Shown here: one piece after another, positions 1-10,500 of the stretch | How the letters are laid out: every line of letters begins with the position of its first letter | Position numbering within the stretch: position 1 is the stretch's first letter | Assembly: GCA_965215615.1 (NCBI GenBank) | Contig: OZ244068.1 | Span: 1,364,001-1,428,000, forward strand | Source: CBDATA01 sp965215615 | Lineage (GTDB): Bacteria > Acidobacteriota > Vicinamibacteria > Marinacidobacterales > Marinacidobacteraceae | DNA: 64,000 nt | Reading direction: 5' to 3' | Made by a program: the position numbers and the translations under genes | The notes under the pieces: model-generated | What the model was told of the DNA's origin: nothing | The model's database searches: none | What the model saw: only the letters and a program-made list of their open reading frames with translations

Positions 1-166
1 TTCGTCGTGGAGGTCGAGTACGAGGCGCAGGAGCAAGGATTTGCGATACCTGCTCGATGTCAAGATTCCGAACTTCCCGCTTATGAAACCCGAATACGCG
101 GGTATCGAGATCCGTCCAACCCTGGCGGCGTTCCCTATTTCCGACGAACTCAAGCGCGCGGCGTTG
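1..166 (+). pseudogene. 3' fragment of a PD-(D/E)XK nuclease-like gene, frameshifted, cut by window edge
   Basis: The plus strand encodes FVVEVEYEAQ and then, after a one-base frame change near base 33, KDLRYLLDV...PEYAG...ISDELKRAAL. This lines up with residues about 125-180 of the intact nuclease-like protein at 719-1315 on the opposite strand (FVVEVKHRAH, KDLLNK, PKYAG, HDELKESAL). Homology stops abruptly near base 166, where the opposite-strand fragment begins, so the piece is a broken gene end. The rest of the gene lies left of the window. It is seen as sequence similarity by eye; the exact junction could be off by a few bases. Confidence 0.6.
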
Positions 167-395
167 GGAGGCTGTTGTAGAAGAACTCCTCGGCCCCCGC
201 ACCCATGTTGTTGCTGGCACCGCCGTACATTTTCCCCAGCTTTTTGATTTCGACGGAGGTTTCCCTCACCAAAACCTCGATCTTCGCCATCTGGACGGCG
301 TTTGCCGCCATCTGGGCATCGGTGCGGTCCTGTGCCGTGGCCAGGCCAGCAACCAGCGCTTTCAGTTCTGCGTCGGTCATTTTTTCGTCGGTCAT
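167..395 (-). pseudogene. 5' fragment of the PD-(D/E)XK nuclease-like gene
   Basis: Starts with the same residues as the intact gene (MTDEKMTDAELKALVAG) and follows it through KMYGGASNN to EEFFYNSL. It lacks the inserted KTDAKIDRLSDRIAE-like stretch and then runs into unrelated sequence (PTPRA) and a stop. All nuclease active-site residues are missing. The cut falls exactly where the plus-strand nuclease 3' fragment ends, so two oppositely oriented nuclease pieces are joined tail to middle. Best read as the product of recombination between nuclease copies. Confidence 0.7.
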
Positions 396-623
396 CGAAC
401 GGGTCCGTGATTCAGTGTAGCCGCATTCGCCACCACCGTCACGCCGAACCCGGAGCGGGGCCAAATGATTCGATCGGGGAACATGCATTGACGCAACAGC
501 GCCCGTTTTGTCCCGCCTGGGGGCCAGAATGTGGAAAACTGTTACCAGCGCACGGTGGCCTCCACCCCCGAAGATGTGCACCGGGGCCAGGGTCTCGCCT
601 TCCCGGCGGGTGGCCTTCAGGCC
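168..623. repeat. Direct repeat copy 1 (autotransporter tail + nuclease 5' end)
   Basis: About 455 bases that match 1066-1535 over almost their whole length, with small indels. The repeat holds, on the minus strand, the last ~80 bases of the autotransporter gene, the intergenic spacer, and the first ~225 bases of the nuclease-like gene. The spacers share long identical runs, for example the segments around 400-420 and 495-540 against 1320-1340 and 1405-1450. Confidence 0.8.
542..623 (-). pseudogene. 3'-end remnant of an autotransporter gene
   Basis: Encodes LKATRREGETLAPVHIFG, matching the last residues of the giant autotransporter (IKATRREAETLAPVHVFG). An extra G in the run near 567-571 shifts the frame, so the expected VEATVRW ending is read only in the neighbouring frame, ending at TAA 542-544. 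Sequence beyond 623 no longer matches a barrel. It is a truncated copy left by duplication of the locus. Confidence 0.7.
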
Positions 624-718
624 GAGCACGAGCGGCGCAGCAGAGCCTGTCAGTACCGGGGCGCGGAGGGAGGCTGAGCGACCCTCCGAAGAGCCTGCCG
701 AGCGCCGTTCGCCCCGCT

Positions 719-1315
719 TCAGGCCGGGGAGGTTTCGATCACGTCGCCCTTGCGCTGCAGCACGGTCACCCCCTTCTCCAGAGCCGACTCCTTCAGTTCG
801 TCATGGATGTGGAACGTGGCGAGAGCGAACCGGTGCCGGTGGCCGGCGTACTTCGGGAACATCCGCCGGAATTTCGGTGCTTTCTTGTTCAGCAGGTCCT
901 TCAGGTCGTCCTTGTGCGCCCTGTGCTTCACCTCCACGACGAACACCTCGCTGCCGTTCACGAGCAGCAGGTCGAACTCGTCCTTCTGGCCGGTTTTGTC
1001 GTCGCGGCCCGGGACGTTCCTTTCGACGGATTCGAAGCGCACCCCACCGAGAACCGGATGGGCCTTGAGGCTGTTGTAGAAGAACTCCTCGACCGCCGCG
1101 CCCAGGTTGTTGCTGGCACCGCCGTACATTTTCCCCAGCTCTTTGATTTCGACGAAGGTTTCCCTCACCAGGACCTCGGTCTCCGCAATTCGGTCCGACA
1201 GCCGGTCGATCTTGGCATCGGTCTTCGCCATCTGGGCATCGGTGCGGTCCTGCGCCGTGGCCAGGCCAGCAACCAGCGCTTTCAGTTCTGCGTCGGTCAT
1301 TTTTTCGTCGGTCAT
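719..1315 (-). CDS. PD-(D/E)XK nuclease-like protein (DUF3782-like)
   Basis: 198 residues. The first ~75 are charged and helical, likely a coiled coil. The rest resembles the PD-(D/E)XK fold: E76/E77 in a helix (VEEFFYNSL), D115 in KDEFDLLLVNG, then E128 and K130 in FVVEVKHRAH, the usual D...ExK triad. Family members are small and often of unknown target; nuclease activity is inferred from the motif only. It lies 135 bases downstream of the autotransporter on the same strand. A possible -10 box (TACACT, 1339-1334) gives an 18-base leader without a clear ribosome binding site, so it may have its own promoter. Broken copies at 1-166, 167-395 and 14227-14289 show that this gene and the autotransporter tail have been duplicated repeatedly. 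DNA repair, defence or mobile-element function are all open. Confidence 0.75.
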   Translation of the reverse strand: MTDEKMTDAELKALVAGLATAQDRTDAQMAKTDAKIDRLSDRIAETEVLVRETFVEIKELGKMYGGASNNLGAAVEEFFYNSLKAHPVLGGVRFESVERNVPGRDDKTGQKDEFDLLLVNGSEVFVVEVKHRAHKDDLKDLLNKKAPKFRRMFPKYAGHRHRFALATFHIHDELKESALEKGVTVLQRKGDVIETSPA

Positions 1316-1535
1316 CGAACGGGTCCGTGATTCAGTGTAGCCGCATCCACCTACCCCGCACCGTCACGCCTGATTCGATCGGGGAACATACATACATTGA
1401 CGCAACAGCGCCCGTTTTGTCCCGCCTGGGGGCCAGAATGTGGAAAACTGTTACCAGCGCACGGTGGCCTCGACCCCGAAGACGTGCACCGGGGCCAGGG
1501 TCTCGGCTTCCCGGCGGGTGGCCTTGATGCCGAAG
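1066..1535. repeat. Direct repeat copy 2 (intact locus)
   Basis: Matches 168-623. Here the repeat lies inside intact genes: the nuclease 5' part, the 135-base spacer 1316-1450, and the autotransporter 3' end. The spacer holds no gene and no convincing terminator hairpin. Confidence 0.8.
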
Positions 1536-4500
1536 GCGAGGTCCGATGCCAACTCGTGCGGCACGAACCGCCAGCCGAGCGCGTAGTCCCGCGCCCGCTC
1601 CGTGAAGTCCACCTCGGCGTGCGGACTCGCCGTGAAGCGCCCCCCGAAGGCGGAAAAGCCGTACGCCGTCTCAAGCGTCCGCCGCATTCCCGCTCCGCTC
1701 CCGATTTGGCCGCCGTCGCCGAGCGGGGTCGTCGTCGCGAACAGCGCCTCGATCCCCCCGTCGGCGCTCCCGCCGATCGCCTGGCGCAGCGAAAGCGACG
1801 GCCCCCGCTCGCTCTCCGGACTCGGGTCGAAGACCACCGCCGCCGAAATCCCCCGGTCCGCGAAGTCCTCGTTCTCGTGGAGGATCAGCATCCGTCCCGC
1901 GACATCGAGGCTCAATCCGAAGACCGGTGCCTTCCAGTTGATTCCGACACCGAGATCCATCCCGGCCCCGGTCTCCGCATCGCCCCCGTCGTGGCGGGCG
2001 CCCGCTTCCACCCGCGGCGTGAGATCGCCCATGCCGTCGAAGTTGAAGTCGTAGCTGGCCTCCACCCCGAGCCGCAGCCGGGTCACGAAGGTATCCGCCG
2101 TCGAAAGCGCGGCGATCTCATCCGATGTGCTCCGCATCCACAGCCCGTCGCCGATCACCGCCACCGCCGGCCGGTTGCCGGCAGCATCGAGCAGGTCTCC
2201 CCGCACGCCCGCCGCCGCCATCGTCCAGTCGGTGTCCGCCCGGTAGCTCGCGCCCCCGGTCTTGAGCGTCACCTCGCCGATGCCGTAGCCGCCCGCACCC
2301 CAGAGCTTCAGCCGCGGGTTGGCCTGGATCGACGCATACGGCAGCGCCGCCGTCAGCGACGCATCCACCTTGCCGCCGCTGGCACCCTCGCTGGTGTAGC
2401 CCCCCTCGGAGAGGCTGTGGGTCAGCGCCAGGCCGAAGAGCCAGTCGCCCCGCGCGTAGTCCGCGCCCACGAGACCCGTCAGCACCTCGCCGTCGAGGCC
2501 GATCGCCGTGGCTCCGTCGTTCGTGGCGCCGTCGAAGCGGTTCGCGCTCGCCCGGCCCCAGAAGGCGAAGCTGCCCCCGGTTCCCTCCGCCTCCTGGGTC
2601 GTGAGCGTGAAGCTCGACCCGAGCAGCATTTCCCGGGCGTTCGGGAGGTGCAGCAGGTCGCGGCTTTGGCTCTCGTACTCGTTCTCGAAGCCGGTCCTCC
2701 GCGCCTCGGCGTGCATCGTGCCCTGCGCCGTATCTCCTTCGCGCGGAACGTTCAGGCGGGGACCTGCGAGCGTCTTCTGCATCCCCGCCGTGCGCGGCGC
2801 CCGCAGCCTTCCCGCGATCCCGTCGAGCGCCTGCTCCGCCACCGTCCGGCCGAACCGTGCCAGATGCGCCGACACCACCGCCGCGCCCGCATCCGTCACC
2901 GTCACCTCCACGCTGCCGGTGACCGATGAGTAGTCACCGCCCCGTGCGTGGTGCGCCAATGTCGCGCTGTCGTTCGCCACATCCTCGTCCCGCGCCGCGA
3001 AGGCCGTCACCGTCTGCGCCGCGCTCCAGTTCCGGGCGGTGAAGCTCAGCGTGCTCCGGTCCACCGTCACATCGCCCGTGCCCGCGATGCTCACCGTTAC
3101 GTTCCCCGTCGGCTCGGTGGCGAGTGCCACCGTGTAGCTCGCGCTCGCGCCTTCCGCCAGCGTCAGCGCCGCCGGAGTCAGGATCAGGCCGGGAGTGTCG
3201 TCGTCCATGACGGTCACCGCCACGCTGCCGGTCACCGAGTCGTAGCCGCCGCCGCTCGCACGGTGATCCAGTCTCGCCCGGTCGTCCGCCGCATCCGCGT
3301 CCTGCCCCGCCGACACTGTCACCGGCTGCGCCGTGCTCCAGTTCCCCGCGGTGAAGGTCAGCGTGTTCTGCGCCGTCGTCACCTCACCCGTGCCCGCGAT
3401 GCTCACCGTCACATCGCCGGCGGGTTCGGTGGCGAGCGCCACCCGGTAGTTCCCGCTGCCGCCCTCGTCCACCGTCAGCGTCTCCGGAGTCAGGACCAGC
3501 GCGGGCGTGTCGTCGTCCGTGACCGCGAGCGAGGCCGAGGCCTGCGACAGGCGGTAGTCCTCGCCCGAAAGCACCGTCACCGTCACCGTCCCGTCCGCCT
3601 CGTTCCGGCGGTCATCGATGGTGGCTACCCGCAGACTCGCCGTGGGCGCCGAAGCCGAGAGCGTGACGAGCCGCTCGCCGAGCTGCACCCCGTCCACGAA
3701 GTCGCCGGTCGCCGACACCCGCACCCGCACCGTGATCTCGTCGCTCGGCACCGGACTCGCGGTGATCCGGAACAGCGCCTCGCCGCCCTCGATCACCATC
3801 TGCCCCGCGCTCACCGAGACGGCGGACAGAGAAGCCGAGGGGAGGGACGGGGTACTACCCCCACCACCGCCGCCACCACCGGAAGAAGGCGGATCGTCGT
3901 CCTCCTCCGCTGGCGGCTGCTGCGGCGGCGGGCTCGGGGCACGCCAGGTCGCGGTCCGCGACACCGCCGCCGCCGGGCCCCGGTTCGTGCCGTCGGTCGC
4001 CGCATTTCGACGCACCGTCACCACCACGTTCACCCCGCCGGTCGGCGTGATCCGCATCCGGTAGCTCCTCCCGCTGCCCGTGAGCGTGTCCTTGCTCCCG
4101 CCGGTCACCGTGATGTCGTTCGTATCGAAGTCCGTCACCGACTCGCTGAAGGTGAAGTTCGCCGTGAACGCCGTCCTCGTGCTGATCGTCCCCGGTACTC
4201 CCGAGATCGAAAGCGTCGGTACCGTCGTGTCCGTCGCCGACGGGTCGGTGATCCGGAAGTCCGCCAGACTGTCGGTGCCGCTCGCCCCGCCCTCGAGCCC
4301 GGTAGCCGTCAGCGTGCCGAGGCCGATCATCACCGTCTCGCCGCCCGTCTCGGCCGTGTTGTCCGTCGCCGCACTCAGCGTCAACGTCACCGTCCGCGCC
4401 GTCTCCCCCGTGCTCGGTCCGGTGAAGGTCACGGTCGGAGTCGCCGCCGTGTTCAGGTCGTTACACGTCACCCCGGTCGGCAGCGACGAGGGACACGCCG

Positions 4501-7500
4501 TCGTGTAGTCCGTGCCCCGCGTCGCGCCACCGGTGAAGGTCAGCGGCACCCCGAGCGTCTCGCCGCTCACCAGACCGCGCACGCCCAGCGTGACGGTGAA
4601 GTCCTTCGTCTCGCCCTCGGTGATGTCCCCGGCGGCCCCCGCAAGGGTCACCGCGGTCGGGTCGTTGTCGGTGACGGTAACGAGGGCGGCCACACCGAAG
4701 AGCAAGTTGTAGCCACTGTCCGACGATGCTATCGAGTAGCTCACGGTCAGCGCGCCCCCGCTGGACCTGTCAACACTGTCGTCCGTGGCGCGCACCGTCA
4801 CCGTCTGCGCCGTGCCCCAGTTGCTGCTCGTGAAGGTCAGCGCCTCGCTCGCCGTGAACGCGGTGGCGCCGTCCGGGCCGTCGAGTTCCAGCCCGGCGAC
4901 AGCCTCGACCGTCAGCGTGACATCGCTCGACGGCTGGGTGTCGAGTTCCACCGTGAAGGTCGCCGTGTCCGAAGTGTCACCCTCGGTCACTTGCCGGTCG
5001 CTCGGCTGCGTCGTCGTCACGCCCGCGGCACCCCTCGGGGTCGCGACCGCCGTGTCCGACGTCACACCCAGCACCGCCGTCGCCACCGCGCGCACCTGGA
5101 AGCTGTACTCCGTCCCGTTCGTCAGACCCGTCACCGTGTGGCTCGTGATACTGGCGCTGTTCGCGATGTCCGTCCAACTCCCCCAGACGAGCGGATCGCC
5201 CGATCCGCTGCGCACCTGGTGCTTCGTGATGCCGTTGCTGCTCGAGGCCGTCCAGCTCAAGGCCACCTGGCCGTTGCCCGCCGTCGCCCCGAGGCCCGTC
5301 GGCGCCGCCGGCGCGTTCACCGCCACCGGTGTTACCACCGCGTCCCGGTTCTCCTCGGCCGAGGGCTCGCCCATCACCGCATCGGACACCGCGCGGACCT
5401 GGAAGTAGTACTCCGTGCCGTCGGTCAAACCCGTCACCGTGTGGGAGGTGGTGTCCTTGTCGCTGTTGGTGATGGGCGTCCAGCTGCCCCAGGTGACGGG
5501 CGAACTCTGGACACCCTGACGGAACTCGTACCCGGTGATCGTGTCGTCGCCCGGGTCGGTCCAGCTCAAGGTGACCGCGGCGTTGCCCGCCGTGGCGGAG
5601 AGACTGGCCGGCGCCGCCGGCGCGCCGAACACCGCGGTCGCGACCACATCGGCCGGCGGGCCGGTGTTCGTGCCGTCCGTCGCCGAGTCCGCATCCACCG
5701 TCACCGTCACATCCGCATCGGCATTCGGGGTCACCACCACCGTATAGCTGCTGCCGCTGCCCGTGAACGAGCTCTTGTCGCCGTTCGTGACCGTGACATC
5801 GCCCGTGACGAAGCCCGTCACCGACTCCGAGAAGGTGAACGTCACCGTGAACGCGGCGCGGGTCGTGATCCTCTTCGGTACCCCGCTGATCTCGAGCGTC
5901 GGCGCGCTCGCGTCCGGGTCGGTGATGTCGAAGTCCGCCAGGCTGTCGGTGCCGCTCGCCCCGCCCCCGAGCCCGGTCCCCGAACTCGCGTTCAGCGTGC
6001 CGAGGCCGATGACCACCGACTCGCCGCCCGCCTCCGCGGTGTTGTCCGTCGTCGCCGTCAGGGTCAGCGTCACCGTCGTCACCGTCGCCCCCGTGCTCGG
6101 CCCCGTGAAGGTCACCGTCGGGGTCCCCGAGTCGAGGTTCGCGCAGGTCACCCCCGTCGGAAGTGTCGTGGGACACGCCGTCGTGTAGTCCGTGCCCCGC
6201 GTCGCGTCCCCGCCGAAGGTCAGCGGCACCGGCAGCGTCTCGCCGTTCACGAGGCCCCGGCCCAGGGTGACCGTGAAGGTCTTCGTCCCGCCCTCCACGA
6301 CATCCCCGGCAGTGCCCGCGAGCGTCACCGTGGTCGGGTCGTTGTCCACCACCGTGACCGTCGCCGCATCCCCGCTCAGGCCGCTGTAGCCACTGTCCGA
6401 CGAAGTCACGGCGTAGGTGACCGTCAGTTCCCGACCGATCGGGCTGTCATCGTTGTCGTCGGTCGCGCGCACCGTCACCGTCTGCGCCGTGCTCCAGTTC
6501 GTGCTGGTGAAGGTGAGGCCCTCGCTGCTCGTGAACGTGGTGGCGCTGTCCGGGCCGTCGAGCGTCAGACCCGTCGGCGCGGTCACCGTCACCGTGACAT
6601 CGCTCGACGGCCGGGTGTTCAGCGCCACCGTGAAGGTCGCCTCGTCCGTGGTGCTGCCCTCGGTCGCCGTCGCGTCGGGTTCTGTCGTGACCACGCTCGC
6701 CGTGTCGTCGTCGGTCACCGTCACCGCCACGCTCCCGCTCACCGAGCCGTAGCCGCCACCCGACGCGCTGTGCGTCAGCGTCGCGCTGTCGTCGTCGGCA
6801 TCGTTGTCCTGACCCGCCGACACCGTCACCGTCTGCGCCGTGCCCCAGTCGCTCGTCGTGAAGGTCAGCGTGTTCTGGTTGCCGCCCGTGTCGCCGTCGG
6901 TGTCGAACGTCACCTCGCCGCTCGCCCCCGCGACCGTCACCGTCACGCTCGCCGTCGGCTGGGTCGCGAGCGCCACCGTGTAGGTGCCGCTGCCGCCCTC
7001 CGCCACCGTCAGGCTCGTCGGATCGAGGACGAGACCCGGCGTGTCGTTGTCGGTCACCGTCACCTCCACATCCCCGGTCACCGAGCCGTACCCGCCGCCC
7101 GACGCGGTGTGCGTCAGCGTCGCGCTGTCGTTCGCCGTGTCGCCGTCGGCCGCCGCCAACACCGTCACCGTCTGCGCATCGTCCCAGGTGGTCGTCGTGA
7201 AGGTCAGCGCCGTCGTCTGGGTGCCCGGTGTCGTGGAGTCGGTGTCGAACGTCACCTCCCCGCTCGCGCCCGAGACCGTCACCGTGACGTTCCCATCGGG
7301 CTGGCTCGAGAGTTCCACCGTGTAGGTCGCGCTCGCCTCCTCGACCACGGTCACCGCCGCCGGGTTGAAGACCAGGGCGGTCCACACCGCCGTCGCCGTC
7401 TCCGCGCTCGCCGGGCCCATGTTCAACCCGTCGGTCGCGCTGTCCGCCGTCACCGTCACCACCACGTTCGCGTCGCCGTCGGGGGTGATCACGAGCGTAT

Positions 7501-10500
7501 AGACCCTCGCACTCGTCGCCGTGAACGTGCCCGCCGTGCCGCCCGTCACCGTGATGTCGTTCTTCACGAAGCCCGTGACATCCTCCGAGAAGGTGAACGT
7601 CGCCGTCAGGTCGCTCGTGCCGCTGATCCGCGCCGGCACCCCGGTGATCCCGACCGTCGGCACGCTCGCATCCCAGGTGGCCGTCGCCGTCTCCGCGCTC
7701 GCCGGGCCCATGTTCGTGCCGTCGGTCGCGCTGTTCGCCGCCACCGTCACCACCACGTTCGACCCGCTCGTCGGGGTGATCGCGAGCGTATAGGTGGTGC
7801 CGCTGCCCCCGAACGCCCCCGCCGTGCCGCCCGTCACCGTGATGTCGCTCTTCGCGAAGCCCGTCACCGTCTCCGAGAAGGTGAAGGTCGCGGTGAGGGC
7901 GTTCGTGTTGTTGATCTTCGCCGGTATCCCGGTGATATCCACCGTCGGCGCCGTCTCGTCCCACACGGCCGTCGCGCTCACCGCGTTCGCCGGGCCGGTG
8001 TTCAACCCGTCGGTTGCGCCGCCCGCGGCCACCGTCACCGTCACGTCCGCGTCGGCATTCGGGGTCACCACCACCGTATAGCTGCTGCCGCTGCCCGAGA
8101 ACGCGCTCTTGTCGCCGTTCGTGACGCTGACATCGTCCGTGTCGAAGCCCGTCACCGTCTCCGAGAAGCTGAAGGTCACGGTGAACGCATCGCGGTTGCT
8201 GATCTTGCCGGGTACCCCGGTGATCTCGACCGTCGGCGCCGTCTCGTCCCACACGGCGGTCGCACTCTCCGCGCTCGCCGGGCCCATGTTCGTGCCGTCG
8301 GTCGCGCTGTTCGCCGCCACCGTCACCACCACGTTCGCATCGCCGTCGGGAGTGATCCCGAGCGTATAGACCGTCGTGCTCGTCGCCGAGAACGTGCCCG
8401 CCGTGCCGCCCGTCACCGTGATGTCGGCCTTCTCGAAGCCCGTCACCGCCTCCGAGAAGGTGAAGGTCGCCGTCAGCGCGTTCGTGTTGTTGATCTTCGC
8501 CGGGATCCCGGTGATCGCAACCGTCGGCACACTCGCGTCCGGGTCCGTGATCTTGAAGTCCGCCAGGCTGTCGGTGCCGCTCGCCCCGCCCTCCAGACCG
8601 GTCCCCGAACTCGCGTTCAGCGTGCCGAGGCCGATGATCACCGTCTCGCCGCCCGCCTCGGTCGTGTTGTCGCTCGCCGCACTCAGCGTCAGCGTCACCG
8701 TCCGCGCCGTCGCCCCCGAGGTCGGCCCCGTGAAGGTCACCGTCGGGGTCAGGCTCGTGTCGTCGAGGTCGTTACAGGTCACCCCGGTCGGAAGTGTCGT
8801 CGGGCACGCCGTCATGTAGTCCGTGCCCCGCGTCGCGTCGCCGCCGAAGGTCAGCGGCACCCCGAGCGTCTCGCCGTCCACCAGACCGCGCCCCAGAGTC
8901 ACCGTGAAGGTCTTCGTCGCCCCCTCGGCCACATCTCCCGCCGCGCCCGCGAGCGTCACCGTCGTCGGGTCGTTGTCCACCACCGTGACCGTCGCCGCAT
9001 CCCCGGTCAGGTTCTGGTAGTCGGTATCCGCGGTCGCAGTCGCGGTCCAGGTGATCGTCTCCTCCCGGCCGCTCGGGTTGTCCGTGGCCTCGGAAGTGGC
9101 GCGCACCCTGATCGTCCGCGGGCTGTTCCAGTTCGTGGTGGTGAACGTCAGGACCTCGGCGTTGCTGAACGCAGTGGGGGCGTCCGGGCCGTCGAGCTCC
9201 AGCCCGGGGGCTCCGCTTGCATCCACGCTCACGACCACCAGCCCCGACGACGGCTCCGTGTTCAGCACCACCGTGAAGGTCGCCGTGTCCGTCTGGTCGG
9301 CCTCGCTCACCGTCGCGTCCGTCACCGAGATGGTCACCCCCGGCGCGGTCACGTCGTCGTCGGTGACGGTGACGATCAGGTCCGCCGAGTCGCGGCCCGT
9401 GTAAAGGGAATTCATGCTGTCGGAGGTGGCCGTGTGCCGGATCGCGACGGTGCGGTCGGTGTCCTGGTCGATCTCGTCGTCCACCCCGGTGACCGTGACG
9501 GTCTGGCCGGTGTTCCAGTCGTCGGCGGTGAAGGTCAGGCTCGCGGGGGTCACCGTGGCCACGCTCGCGTCCTGCGAGGCCACGGCCACGGTCACGGTCT
9601 CGGTCGCGTTGGGCTCGACCTGGAGCGCCACGTTGTAAGTGCCCGTTCGCGTGCTGCCCGACGCTTCGGTGACCGTCAGCGTCGCCGGGTCCGGGAGCGC
9701 GATGGCCGTGTCCGTGTCGCCACGGATGATGACTTCCAGGGTGGTGGGGGTGCCGCGCGCGATCGCGACGGTGCTCGCGATCTCGTGGATGCCCAGCTGG
9801 AACAGCTCGTTCACCTCCGGGATCGTGTCGTCGGTGATGGCGATGGTGGTCGAACCCTCGGTCTGGCCGGCCGTGATCGTCACCTCGTAGGTGCCGGTGG
9901 TGCTGTCGGGGGAGGTGACGTTGCCGGCCGCGTAGTCGCTCCCCTTGGTGGCGGTAAAGTCGGTGCTCGTGAGATAGATGTCCACGTCCGCGCTCACGGC
10001 CTGGGACAGCACCAGGGTCACGGTCAGGTTCTTGTTTTCCGTGGAAGTCAGGATGGCGTTCTTGAACCCCACCGTGGCGGCGGCCGGCGTCGCGCTCACC
10101 GTGTCCGACATCGCCCCCTTCACCGCGTTGTTGACCGCGCGGATCTGGAAGCTGTATGCCGTGCCGACCGTCAGGCTGCTCACCGTGGTGCTGGTCGTGT
10201 TCGCATCGCTGCCGGAGATGGCCCCCCACGCCCCCCAGTCGACCGGATCGCCCGTGCCCTGCCGGATCTCGTACCCGGTGATCGTCCCGCCCGGAGCGGT
10301 CCAGCTCAGGGTGACGCTGCTACCGCCCGCCGTCGCCGTCAGGCCCGTCGGCGCCACCGGGGCACCCGAGGCCAAAGGCGTCGCCGACACCGCAGCCGAC
10401 GGCGCGCCCGACCCCGATGTGTTCACCGCCGCGAGATGGAACTCATAGGTCGTCCCGTTCGTCAGGCCGGTGACCGCGTACTCGGTGAGACTCGCGCTGT

